From Vibrio taketomensis (GTDB lineage: Bacteria > Pseudomonadota > Gammaproteobacteria > Enterobacterales > Vibrionaceae): a stretch of DNA of 64,000 nucleotides. Location: the NCBI RefSeq assembly GCF_009938165.1, contig NZ_AP019649.1, positions 434,001 through 498,000 of the forward strand, written 5' to 3'. Numbering within the stretch: position 1 is the first letter of the stretch; each line of letters opens with the position of its first letter. Shown here one piece after another: positions 56,546-64,000 of the stretch. Under the pieces are notes generated by a model, which had not been told where the DNA came from, did not search any database, and saw only the letters and a program-made list of their open reading frames with translations. Both the position numbers and the translations under genes were made by a program.

Positions 56546-58465
56546 TTATTTTTGTTTCCACGGTTGACGGTATTGCACACCCTGTTTATCTAGGAGTGGT
56601 AAATGCCCCTTCAATCGTGATAAATAATCTTTCCAATCACGGTGCTGTTTGTTGGTCCAGCAGGCTTCAGCAAGTGCGGTTAGACGTGGGAATATCATGT
56701 AATCCATGCGTTGTTGGTGAGTAATAATCTCGCACCACAATGCGCATTGAATTCCTAGAATGCGTTTGCGAATCGGATCGCTCTCTGGCACATTTTTCAG
56801 CGGTTCATAGCCATAAGCGATTTCCAATGGAATCGTTGCAGCCCAGTCCACACCTGGTTCTTCAGGTGCGTAATCCTGAGTCATATCGAGATAGGTGTAT
56901 TGAGCTGGCTGCATGATGACGTCAAAGCCTTGGCTGGCACAATTGAGTGCCGCTTCTTCGCTTAACCATGAGTAAATGACAGTATCTTTGCTTACTTTGT
57001 TGCCGTGCTGAGCTTCTTCCCAGCCCACCATGCGTTTGCCCATTTTTTTCAGGCTCTTTTCTGCATAACGCAGAAGGTGGCCTTGCAGCTCTTTATGGCA
57101 TTGGTAGCCAAGCTCCTCCATCAGCGCTTTGCAGCTTGGACTATCAATCCAAACCCCATTGGGTACTTCATCGGCACCAATGTGAACCCAAGGTGATGGG
57201 AACAGTTCAACCACTTCAGCCAATACGGTATCTAAAAATTCATAGGTACCTGCGAGTGCGGGAGATAGCACGTTGTCGTTATAGTGTTGAATGCTGCGAA
57301 ATTGCGATTTGTCTTCACTATCCGCCAATAGATGAGGTAGTGATTTGATGGCTGCGCGGCAGTGTCCTGGAATATCAATTTCAGGGATCACGGTGATGCC
57401 ACGTTCTGCTGCGTAGGCAATGACGTCGCGAATTTCATCTTGGCTGTAATAGCCTTGATAGACTTCTTTGAGCGTACTGAATTGTGGCTCAAGCGCAGTG
57501 CCTGGGCCGCGTTTAGAACCAATGTCGGTGAGTTCAGGGTACGCTTTGATCTCAATGCGCCAGCCTTCATCATCGGTTAAATGCCAATGGAATTGGTTGA
57601 ATTTGTAGTGTGCTAGCTGATTGATCAGGCGCTTTACACGCTCTACTGGATGGAAGTGACGCGCACAGTCCAGCATCATGCCGCGATAGCGAAAACGAGG
57701 TGAATCAGAAATTTTCACATGACGAACACGCAAGGTATTGCGAGTGTCTGTTGCTTCGACTAACTGTAGTAGCGTCGCACACGCATGGATAAAACCTGCT
57801 GCTGAGCCAGATTCAATACGAATACCTTCTTTTCCTACTGTTAATGAGTACTCGCCCTCATCTAAGATCGGATTGTCGCGAAATAGAATATCGCTATGGC
57901 CAATCGAGTGCGTTTTAAACTCATACAATCTTTCTAATTCAACTTGCAGCCAGTTTGCTGCACCTTCGGCGCGCGTTGAATTCAGTGTGATCTGACTGTT
58001 TGGTGATAGCAGGTAGTAGCCATCTAACAAATTGATCTGATTTGGTTTAGGGATCAGAGCGAGTTTAGAGGCTTCCACTTCAGGAATATGTGAACGCTCA
58101 CGATAAGGTGAGGCCAAAGCGATTGGTGTGACCACGACAGGGTGGCTCACTTCTCCGTTATGCTCTACGACTAACGCATCTTTAAAGCCATCGGTGTAGT
58201 AGCGTAGTGGTGCAGTATTGATGCTCAGTTCGCAATAGTAATGCTGATTCGCTTTGAGAATTTGAACATCAGGTGTAATGGTGCAAAAGCTACCAATCTG
58301 TTTGATTTCACCATGGTTAACGCTTTCAGGAAGCACATAGCGATCGATAATAAATTGCAACTTCCAATCAATGAGGTCTTGATCAGACAAGTTATGTAAT
58401 GTGACACCAAATCGACAGAATTGTTTCTGTTCAGATAAAACGGTGAGATCAATGCGATAGCTCAT
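56546..58465 (-). CDS. Beta-N-acetylhexosaminidase (GH20), cytoplasmic
   Basis: Releases GlcNAc from the non-reducing end of chitooligosaccharides. The 639 residues include an N-terminal beta domain that resembles a carbohydrate-binding module (to ~150), a GH20b domain, and a catalytic barrel with HIGADEVPNGVW near residue 430, where the Asp-Glu pair performs substrate-assisted catalysis. RGMMLDCARHFHPVERVK is the usual barrel start. There is no signal peptide, so it acts on imported oligomers. A 13-base gap separates it from the kinase gene upstream. Confidence 0.93.
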   Translation of the reverse strand: MSYRIDLTVLSEQKQFCRFGVTLHNLSDQDLIDWKLQFIIDRYVLPESVNHGEIKQIGSFCTITPDVQILKANQHYYCELSINTAPLRYYTDGFKDALVVEHNGEVSHPVVVTPIALASPYRERSHIPEVEASKLALIPKPNQINLLDGYYLLSPNSQITLNSTRAEGAANWLQVELERLYEFKTHSIGHSDILFRDNPILDEGEYSLTVGKEGIRIESGSAAGFIHACATLLQLVEATDTRNTLRVRHVKISDSPRFRYRGMMLDCARHFHPVERVKRLINQLAHYKFNQFHWHLTDDEGWRIEIKAYPELTDIGSKRGPGTALEPQFSTLKEVYQGYYSQDEIRDVIAYAAERGITVIPEIDIPGHCRAAIKSLPHLLADSEDKSQFRSIQHYNDNVLSPALAGTYEFLDTVLAEVVELFPSPWVHIGADEVPNGVWIDSPSCKALMEELGYQCHKELQGHLLRYAEKSLKKMGKRMVGWEEAQHGNKVSKDTVIYSWLSEEAALNCASQGFDVIMQPAQYTYLDMTQDYAPEEPGVDWAATIPLEIAYGYEPLKNVPESDPIRKRILGIQCALWCEIITHQQRMDYMIFPRLTALAEACWTNKQHRDWKDYLSRLKGHLPLLDKQGVQYRQPWKQK

Positions 58466-58478
58466 ATCTACAAAATCC

Positions 58479-59354
58479 TTAGTACAGATTATGCTCTGCT
58501 TTTCCTGCCATCATGATCGCGCCTTCAATTGCATCGAATTGAGGTTGTACGATCCATTGTTGTACAGGTGGAGAGAGCCAATCTTGAATGCGTTCTGCAA
58601 TGCTGCCCATTAAACAAATACGAGTAGCGCCCTTGTTATTTAATGCGATAAGGAACATCTCGATATCTGCTGCTGTTTGTTTCAGCATTGAGATAGCGAG
58701 AGCGTCCCCTTCAAAGGCGTACTGGAAAATAGCCGGAGAAAATTGACCGTAATCTTTAGGAATAGCCCCTTTTGACCATTCAACAATGGCATCGACATCA
58801 TGATTGAAATGATTGAGCACATGCGTAACGAGTGGCGTGGTTGCTACGATACCGTCGTAAGCGAGCAATACTTGTTGAATCAAGCGCAAACCCATTACAG
58901 CACCGCCACCTTGGTCTGAGATCGGGAACTCGCGACCACCGACCACATGCTGTTGACCATCTTTTAACAAGATACCGCAAGAACCCGTGCCACCAATCAT
59001 AATGGCGCCATCATCACCATTGTGAGCACCTAAGCATGCGCCGTAGGCGTCGGTATTTAGCACTATTGATGCGAATGGATGAAGTTGCGCCATAAACGCC
59101 TGCCAAGAATTTTTATGCTCGGCACCGGCTAACGCTAAACCTACGTGCATGTTAGAAAAGTCATCTTGAGTCAGGTTTGCTTGCTGCGCAGCGCTAGCAA
59201 TGGCCTCGATGATTGAAACCATTGCAATATCGGCACCCAACATGATGTTTGCACTGCCACTTTTGGCTTCACCTAACAAATTATGCTGCTCATCGCGAAT
59301 ACGCGCGCGGCAAGAGGTACCGCCGCCGTCGATGCCAACGTAAAACTGTTTCAT
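58479..59354 (-). CDS. N-acetylglucosamine kinase (BadF/BadG family type)
   Basis: ATP-dependent kinase of 291 residues that would phosphorylate free GlcNAc released by the hexosaminidase and phosphorylase. The phosphate-1 loop GIDGGGTSCRA is at residues 7-17; the sugar-binding NTDAYGACLGA and GGTGSCGILL lie near 105-130; SDQGGGAVMG is the adenosine region. The fold is ASKHA, similar to eukaryotic GlcNAc kinase rather than E. coli NagK. It is 3 bases after the GH9 gene and 13 before GH20. Glucosamine kinase activity is the main alternative. Confidence 0.88.
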   Translation of the reverse strand: MKQFYVGIDGGGTSCRARIRDEQHNLLGEAKSGSANIMLGADIAMVSIIEAIASAAQQANLTQDDFSNMHVGLALAGAEHKNSWQAFMAQLHPFASIVLNTDAYGACLGAHNGDDGAIMIGGTGSCGILLKDGQQHVVGGREFPISDQGGGAVMGLRLIQQVLLAYDGIVATTPLVTHVLNHFNHDVDAIVEWSKGAIPKDYGQFSPAIFQYAFEGDALAISMLKQTAADIEMFLIALNNKGATRICLMGSIAERIQDWLSPPVQQWIVQPQFDAIEGAIMMAGKAEHNLY

Positions 59355-59357
59355 TCT

Positions 59358-61073
59358 TTAACCCTTCATACTGTCAAAGTGGTTAAATTGGGTCATGATC
59401 GCCAGTAAGTACCATGCACCATGTGGAATCCATTGCTCACCCCAGCGCCAGTTCTGCAACATGTCATCTTTTTGCGCTTCCGGTTTGAAGGCGATATCTT
59501 CTTCGTCATCAAAACCGCCAGTAATACCGTTACATACGCCGCCTTTGGCATTAAAGAAACCAAGCTCAGGTAGGTAATCAGGGTTGTTGTGGCCGAAACC
59601 ATCCAACATGCACATGTTGTATGGGTTATGACCCACAATCCAGTTCAGAGCATTTTGCGCGTATTGCAGCAGTGCTCGTTGAGTCTCTTGTTCGACAAAT
59701 GGAATCGCCATCAGCGCCATCGTTGCGAGTGATCCTAAGCGAGCATTTTCACCTTGCCACCAGTAGCCTGTTTCGTTGTCATGCGCGACAAAGAATGCGC
59801 TGCGTTTTTCGCCATTAACTGGTTTTACATATTGGCGTGGGTAGCCAAATGGGTTGGCAACCTCTGTGCTGATAGTCAGCTCGAATTCAACAGCTTGAGT
59901 GACGACTTGTTTGATCACTTGCTGCTGATCTGCATCCATTTCAATTGCAAGATATTCACATAGCGCAATAACGGGCAGGCCAGCCTCGGCTGCGTGGAAA
60001 TATGGGCGAGAGCCGTCACTGTTTGCTGACCAGTAATGTTGCATGTTTTGGTCAGAGGTTTGGCGTGCTGCTAATCGGTTTGCCCAAATGCGGCTTTCTG
60101 TGAGGTATTCTTCATTATTCGTTGCGCGGAAAAGCTCAACTGTCGCCAATAGGGCGCAGTATTCATCGATGATATTTTCTTCACCATCGTTAAGGTATTC
60201 GAGGTTCATCTCTTTGAGATGCGCATAGCCTTTTTCTGCCGCTTGTAAATAGTCAGCGGAAGAGTATTCACCTTCAAATTTTGTACTCGCTGCTTTTGCA
60301 AGCGCCGCAATTGAAATGCCGCCACCTTGTCTAAAGCCCGCTTGGTAATCTTCAGACTTATGACCCTGTTGCGTGGCATAAGCGCAGATATCACGTTGAT
60401 TGATATCTTTTGACCATTTATCAAAAACGGTCATGTAGAAATAGCCGGTTGAATGTTGCATGCGCACTAAGAAGTCTGCACCAAACAAGGCTTCTTCAAG
60501 TAAACGCACTGCAGAAAATTTGGCAAATTTCTCATTGTTGCCCAAAAGCTCAAAGCCTTTGAGCATGTTCCACACCACCATTGGGATTTGCTGTGGATTG
60601 AAATAGTTCGCGTAGGATAAATGGCTTAGATACTTGCTGACATCGCCGGATGCATCGTACCAACCACCATGGACATCCACGGTTTCATCGCTACCGAGAG
60701 GTTTTGCGTGACGATCTTTCTTGTCAAAAACACCGCTACAACGTTGTGACTTGAAGTAGTGAATTACATCGGAAAATGTACGTTGCATTAGCACGCCGGT
60801 GCCAATTTCAAATACTTCAGAACGAATATTATCAAAGCGTAAGTAATAACGGCCTGCTTGCTTAAATTCAGAGAAATCAATGCGAAAAAAATTCCCTTGG
60901 TGCCAATGGGCGACTTTTCCGCCTTTATTGACTTCCATTGACGCAACAGTCTGATGACTATCAGCACACACCAGTAAGGCAGTGGTAGTAGACAGGCGAG
61001 GCTTTCTCGTCATCAAAACAGCCTGTTTAGGCCCAAGGGATTCATAACCAATATGGTTAGTAACTAGCAGCAT
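59358..61073 (-). CDS. GH9-family glycosidase, probably exo-glucosaminidase of the chitin cluster
   Basis: The start ATG ending at 61073 (MLLVTNHIGYES) is preceded by GGAGA and gives 571 residues; an upstream in-frame start at 61121 adds 16 unlikely residues. An N-terminal CelD_N Ig-like domain (residues ~1-85) is followed by the GH9 (alpha/alpha)6 barrel, with GGWYDASGDVSKYL carrying the catalytic base near residue 125 and GHNPYNMC late in the barrel. There is no signal peptide. Older annotations call it endoglucanase-related; its context indicates action on GlcN or GlcNAc oligomers. Confidence 0.85.
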   Translation of the reverse strand: MLLVTNHIGYESLGPKQAVLMTRKPRLSTTTALLVCADSHQTVASMEVNKGGKVAHWHQGNFFRIDFSEFKQAGRYYLRFDNIRSEVFEIGTGVLMQRTFSDVIHYFKSQRCSGVFDKKDRHAKPLGSDETVDVHGGWYDASGDVSKYLSHLSYANYFNPQQIPMVVWNMLKGFELLGNNEKFAKFSAVRLLEEALFGADFLVRMQHSTGYFYMTVFDKWSKDINQRDICAYATQQGHKSEDYQAGFRQGGGISIAALAKAASTKFEGEYSSADYLQAAEKGYAHLKEMNLEYLNDGEENIIDEYCALLATVELFRATNNEEYLTESRIWANRLAARQTSDQNMQHYWSANSDGSRPYFHAAEAGLPVIALCEYLAIEMDADQQQVIKQVVTQAVEFELTISTEVANPFGYPRQYVKPVNGEKRSAFFVAHDNETGYWWQGENARLGSLATMALMAIPFVEQETQRALLQYAQNALNWIVGHNPYNMCMLDGFGHNNPDYLPELGFFNAKGGVCNGITGGFDDEEDIAFKPEAQKDDMLQNWRWGEQWIPHGAWYLLAIMTQFNHFDSMKG

Positions 61074-61114
61074 TGCTGTCTCCGCAAAAAAGTAATGGCA
61101 TTGGTTAGGGAGTA

Positions 61115-61140
61115 GAGCCAAGAGTTTTCACTCTTGGCTC
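61115..61140 (-). repeat. Stem-loop between the transporter genes and the GH9 gene
   Basis: GAGCCAAGAG and CTCTTGGCTC are perfect 10-base arms around TTTTCA. No U tract follows on the minus strand, so it is more likely an RNA 3' stabiliser or processing site than a terminator. Confidence 0.6.
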
Positions 61141-61148
61141 ATTAGTGC

Positions 61149-62144
61149 TTAGTCTTCGAAGAGGTAACAACGAACAAAGTGGTTTTCTGACAGTTGAGTG
61201 ACGCCAGGTAATTTTTCACGACACTTGTCAGTTACATGCATGCATCGGCCTGCAAATGGGCAACCTACTGATGTAGGAGTCCAAAGAGGAATTTCGCCTT
61301 TGTTACCTTTCAGTTTTTCGTGAATAGATTTACTTGGATCTGGCACCGCAGATACCAACAGTTGAGTATAAGGGTGTTGAGGATCGTGAATGATCTCTTC
61401 AGTATCACCCCATTCAACCATGTGACCAACGTACATAACCGCTAGATCTTCTGCGATGTAACGCGCTGTTGCGATATCGTGAGTGATGTAAAGGAGAGAC
61501 ATTTGTTTCTCAAACTTCATCTCTTCCATTAGGTTAAGAACACCAGCACGGATCGATACGTCAAGCATGGATGTTGGTTCGTCAGCGAGTACCACTTCAG
61601 CGCCTACTGCGATGTTACGAGCCAAGTTAACACGTTGACGTTGACCACCAGAAAGTTGGTGAGGGTATTTCTCTGATGTCGCTTTTGGCGGAATTAGGCC
61701 AACTTGCTCCAACAGGTCATATACACGCTCTTCTAGTTCCTTCTTATTGCCTGGGCTTACTTTTTTGTGAATTAAAAGTGGGCGCGCAATGTGGTGGAAA
61801 ATAGTGTGCGTTGGGTTTAGAGAACCAAACGGGTCTTGCCATACCATTTGCACACCTTCGCGGTAGTGCATTAGGTCTGCACCAGAATGAATATCAAGAA
61901 TGTCACGACCTTTGTAGGTAATTGTACCTGACGTCGGTGCATACATTTTTGCAATCATCTTTGCAGTTGTTGATTTACCTGAACCAGATTCACCAACCAC
62001 AGCCAAACCACGGCTCTTGTACATCTTGAATGACACGTCATTGATAGCACGCATCATTGGTTGTTTTAGGGCATTACTGCTGATAGGAAAATCTTTAATC
62101 AGGTTTTTACCTTCTATCAGTAGTTCGCCGAAATCTTTGCTCAT
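61149..62144 (-). CDS. Chitin-oligosaccharide ABC transporter ATPase (OppF/DppF type)
   Basis: One of two ATPases of a peptide/oligosaccharide-type importer. The 331 residues have Walker A GESGSGKST near residue 55, signature LSGGQRQR near residue 165, Walker B VVLADEPTSM and switch His in ITHDIATA. The C-terminal oligopeptide-transporter extension contains the Cys-rich GCPFAGRC and KCREK, which in related Opp ATPases may hold an iron-sulfur cluster. By position in the Vibrio cluster it serves (GlcNAc)n import. Confidence 0.9.
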   Translation of the reverse strand: MSKDFGELLIEGKNLIKDFPISSNALKQPMMRAINDVSFKMYKSRGLAVVGESGSGKSTTAKMIAKMYAPTSGTITYKGRDILDIHSGADLMHYREGVQMVWQDPFGSLNPTHTIFHHIARPLLIHKKVSPGNKKELEERVYDLLEQVGLIPPKATSEKYPHQLSGGQRQRVNLARNIAVGAEVVLADEPTSMLDVSIRAGVLNLMEEMKFEKQMSLLYITHDIATARYIAEDLAVMYVGHMVEWGDTEEIIHDPQHPYTQLLVSAVPDPSKSIHEKLKGNKGEIPLWTPTSVGCPFAGRCMHVTDKCREKLPGVTQLSENHFVRCYLFED

Positions 62145-62183
62145 AATTGTCTCCAGAAATTATTCGTTTTGCTTATCAGATTG

Positions 62184-63167
62184 CTAGATTTTGGTCTGGG
62201 CAATTGGCTCACCGTAAAGGTGGCAGTTTGAGAAGCGATTTGGCTCGATCTGTCTTAATACGGTTTGTACTTGAGTACATTTTTCATGTACGCGGTCACA
62301 ACGAGCTTGGAAACGACAACCTTGCGGTACTTCAAGTAGGTTCAATGGGTTACCTGGAATACCGGTTAACTTAGTTTTTGGACCAGTCAGTGGAGGGAAT
62401 GAACTTCCCAGACCCTTGGTGTAAGGGTGGAATGGACTGGTCAAAATTTCTTTTGACGGAGCAACTTCGATCAATTCACCTGAGTACATGATGCCGATAC
62501 GGTCTGAGAACTCGACCATTAGAGAAAGGTCGTGAGTAATAAACAGAATCGAGAATCCGAACTCTTCTTTTAGCGCATAAATCTTTTGTAGGATTTCACG
62601 TTGAACTACTACGTCTAGTGCTGTAGTCGGTTCATCCATGATGATCATCTTTGGATTTAGAGCTAGTGCAATTGCAATAACCAGGCGTTGACGCATGCCA
62701 CCAGAGAACTGGTGAGGATAGTCCGTCAAACGACTTGGGTGAATATCCACGATTTCCAACAGACCTTCAGCACGGCGACGCGCTTGGTCGCGAGTCATGT
62801 TCGTATGACGCATGATTACGTCACAGAACTGCTCTTCCATCGTTAATACAGGGTTCAAAGCGTTCATCGCGCTTTGGAACACCATCGACATTTCGCTCCA
62901 ACGGAATGCCTGCATGCGTTCATCACTGTACTCTAGAATGTTTTCACCGTTGAAAATTACCTCACCACCGGTAATGAACGCTGGCGGCTTATGTAGGCGC
63001 ATTAGCGAGAACGCAACGGTTGATTTACCACAACCAGACTCACCAGCAAGGCCAAATACTTCACCAGGAGCGATATCAAAGCTTACGTCGTTACATGCGC
63101 GTACATCACCTGCTGCTGTAATGTAGTCTACGCAAAGGTTGCGGATAGAAATTAGTGGTGCTGTCAT
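62184..63167 (-). CDS. Chitin-oligosaccharide ABC transporter ATPase (OppD/DppD type)
   Basis: Second ATPase of the same importer, 327 residues. Walker A is GESGCGKST near residue 40, the signature FSGGMRQR lies near residue 155, Walker B is MIIMDEPTTALD, and the switch His is in ITHDLSLM. The Cys-rich C-terminal signature is GCRFQARCDRVHEKCTQ. It starts 2 bases after the permease gene stop, so the two are coupled. Confidence 0.9.
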   Translation of the reverse strand: MTAPLISIRNLCVDYITAAGDVRACNDVSFDIAPGEVFGLAGESGCGKSTVAFSLMRLHKPPAFITGGEVIFNGENILEYSDERMQAFRWSEMSMVFQSAMNALNPVLTMEEQFCDVIMRHTNMTRDQARRRAEGLLEIVDIHPSRLTDYPHQFSGGMRQRLVIAIALALNPKMIIMDEPTTALDVVVQREILQKIYALKEEFGFSILFITHDLSLMVEFSDRIGIMYSGELIEVAPSKEILTSPFHPYTKGLGSSFPPLTGPKTKLTGIPGNPLNLLEVPQGCRFQARCDRVHEKCTQVQTVLRQIEPNRFSNCHLYGEPIAQTKI

Positions 63168-63169
63168 AA

Positions 63170-64000
63170 TTATTTATCTCCGCTCAAAATTGCATTTTGA
63201 GGCGCTAGCTCAAGCTCACGCTCTTTCTTCTCTTGTTCTGCTAGTTTCTTCCAGCGCTTCATGCCTTTGTGTGAACGTAGCTGCGGGTTAGCAATTTCGT
63301 CTACTGCAAAGTTAAGTAGTGCAAGACCAGTCATTAGAATAATCAGTGCAGAACAAGGAGCTAATAGTTCCCACCATGCGCCGATTAGCATTGATGAAGA
63401 CGTTTGTACGTTGTAAAGCATGATGCCCCAGCTCACAGTGTTTGGATCGCCCAGACCCAAGAATGAAATGGTGGCTTCCATCATGATTGCGTACATAACA
63501 GAACCGATAAAGCTTGCACCAACGATTGGAATTAGGTTCGGCAGAATCTCAATGAAGATGATACGCCATGAAGATTCACCCAATACTTCCGCTGCTTTAA
63601 CAAACTCTTTTTCGCGCAGAGCCATGGTTTGCGAACGTACAACACGCGCACCCCAGGCCCAGGAGGTAAAGCCGATAATCAAGGCGATGGTGAGAGGGCC
63701 TGCTTCACCGATAAATGCCGCCAATACGAACAACAGTGGATATTGCGGTATAACCAACATGATGTTCATCGCTGCGGTTAAGAAGTCATCGACACGACCA
63801 CCGAAGTAACCTGCCGAGATACCGATTACCGTTGCTAAGAAACATACTGCGATACCAGCACCGAAACCGACAGATAGAGACACGCGCGCACCGTGTACGA
63901 ATTGTGACCAAATGTCACGACCCATACGGCTAGTACCCATTACGTGATCCGCTTTCTTAGACATTGCAAGTGTACGGCGGTCATCTGCTAGGTTAGTTGC
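63170..64000 (-). CDS. Chitin-oligosaccharide ABC transporter permease (OppC/DppC type), 5' end missing
   Basis: The frame stays open to the window edge, so the true start is outside. At least 276 residues are visible. TSRMGRDIWSQFVHGARVSLSVG is the DppC/OppC signature just before the first core helix, and the EAA loop reads KEFVKAAEVLGESSWRIIFIEILPNLIP. About five membrane helices can be seen. A charged C-terminal tail (MKRWKKLAEQEKKERELEL) is longer than usual. It is upstream of and coupled to the two ATPase genes. Confidence 0.92.
   Translation of the reverse strand, partial: ATNLADDRRTLAMSKKADHVMGTSRMGRDIWSQFVHGARVSLSVGFGAGIAVCFLATVIGISAGYFGGRVDDFLTAAMNIMLVIPQYPLLFVLAAFIGEAGPLTIALIIGFTSWAWGARVVRSQTMALREKEFVKAAEVLGESSWRIIFIEILPNLIPIVGASFIGSVMYAIMMEATISFLGLGDPNTVSWGIMLYNVQTSSSMLIGAWWELLAPCSALIILMTGLALLNFAVDEIANPQLRSHKGMKRWKKLAEQEKKERELELAPQNAILSGDK

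Overview
This window reads as a stretch of the main chromosome of a Vibrio species. The reasons are a HapR/LuxR-type TetR regulator next to lpd and hpt, an fbpABC iron operon beside glnK-amtB, and a cytoplasmic chitin-oligosaccharide cluster (GH9 enzyme, GlcNAc kinase, GH20 hexosaminidase, GH94 chitobiose phosphorylase, phosphohexomutase, Opp-type ABC transporter), an arrangement I know from Vibrio. I see no tRNA, rRNA, CRISPR array, insertion sequence, prophage or integron. Nearly all of the window is core housekeeping DNA, and I found no convincing new multi-gene system.

Layout. 1-7.9 kb: the 3' end of a D-2-hydroxyacid dehydrogenase gene, then valS, holC and pepA on the minus strand, divergent from lptF-lptG. 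An ERIC element lies between holC and valS. 7.9-13.8 kb: nadC divergent from ampD, then fldB, xerD, dsbC and recJ. 13.8-21.3 kb: pdhR-aceE-aceF and lpd (pyruvate dehydrogenase complex), preceded by clear PdhR and ArcA sites. 21.3-27.6 kb: the quorum-sensing master regulator, hpt, carbonic anhydrase divergent from a SulP transporter, and yadG-yadH. 27.6-33.6 kb: a long minus-strand run sfsA-dksA-gluQ-pcnB-folK-panB-panC. 33.6-43.7 kb: hrpB, mrcB, a patatin/beta-barrel (type Vd) protein and acnB. 43.8-46.3 kb: a glycerate kinase and a CdaR-type regulator, apparently inserted between acnB and yacL. 46.4-52.5 kb: yacL, glnK-amtB with a sigma-54 promoter and two NtrC sites, and fbpABC with a Fur box. 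52.6-64 kb: the chitin-oligosaccharide cluster on the minus strand, running off the window inside an OppC-like permease gene.

How the genes work together. The chitin cluster encodes import of (GlcNAc)n, trimming by GH20 and GH9 enzymes, phosphorolysis of chitobiose to GlcNAc-1-P plus GlcNAc, phosphorylation of GlcNAc by a kinase, and mutase conversion of GlcNAc-1-P to GlcNAc-6-P. Pyruvate dehydrogenase and aconitase B both carry ArcA-like boxes, so aerobic carbon flux is probably silenced together. Nitrogen, iron and cell-density inputs are visible as NtrC/sigma-54, Fur and Qrr-type sites.

The most notable anomaly is a set of five apparent one-base homopolymer losses in three conserved genes (lptF, mrcB, hrpB). 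The lptF and hrpB losses break the reading frame. The three in mrcB cancel one another but erase its membrane anchor. Sequencing error is the likeliest explanation, and it should be excluded before any of these genes is called a pseudogene. The most interesting regulatory observation is an NtrC enhancer site embedded in the stem of the yacL intrinsic terminator.
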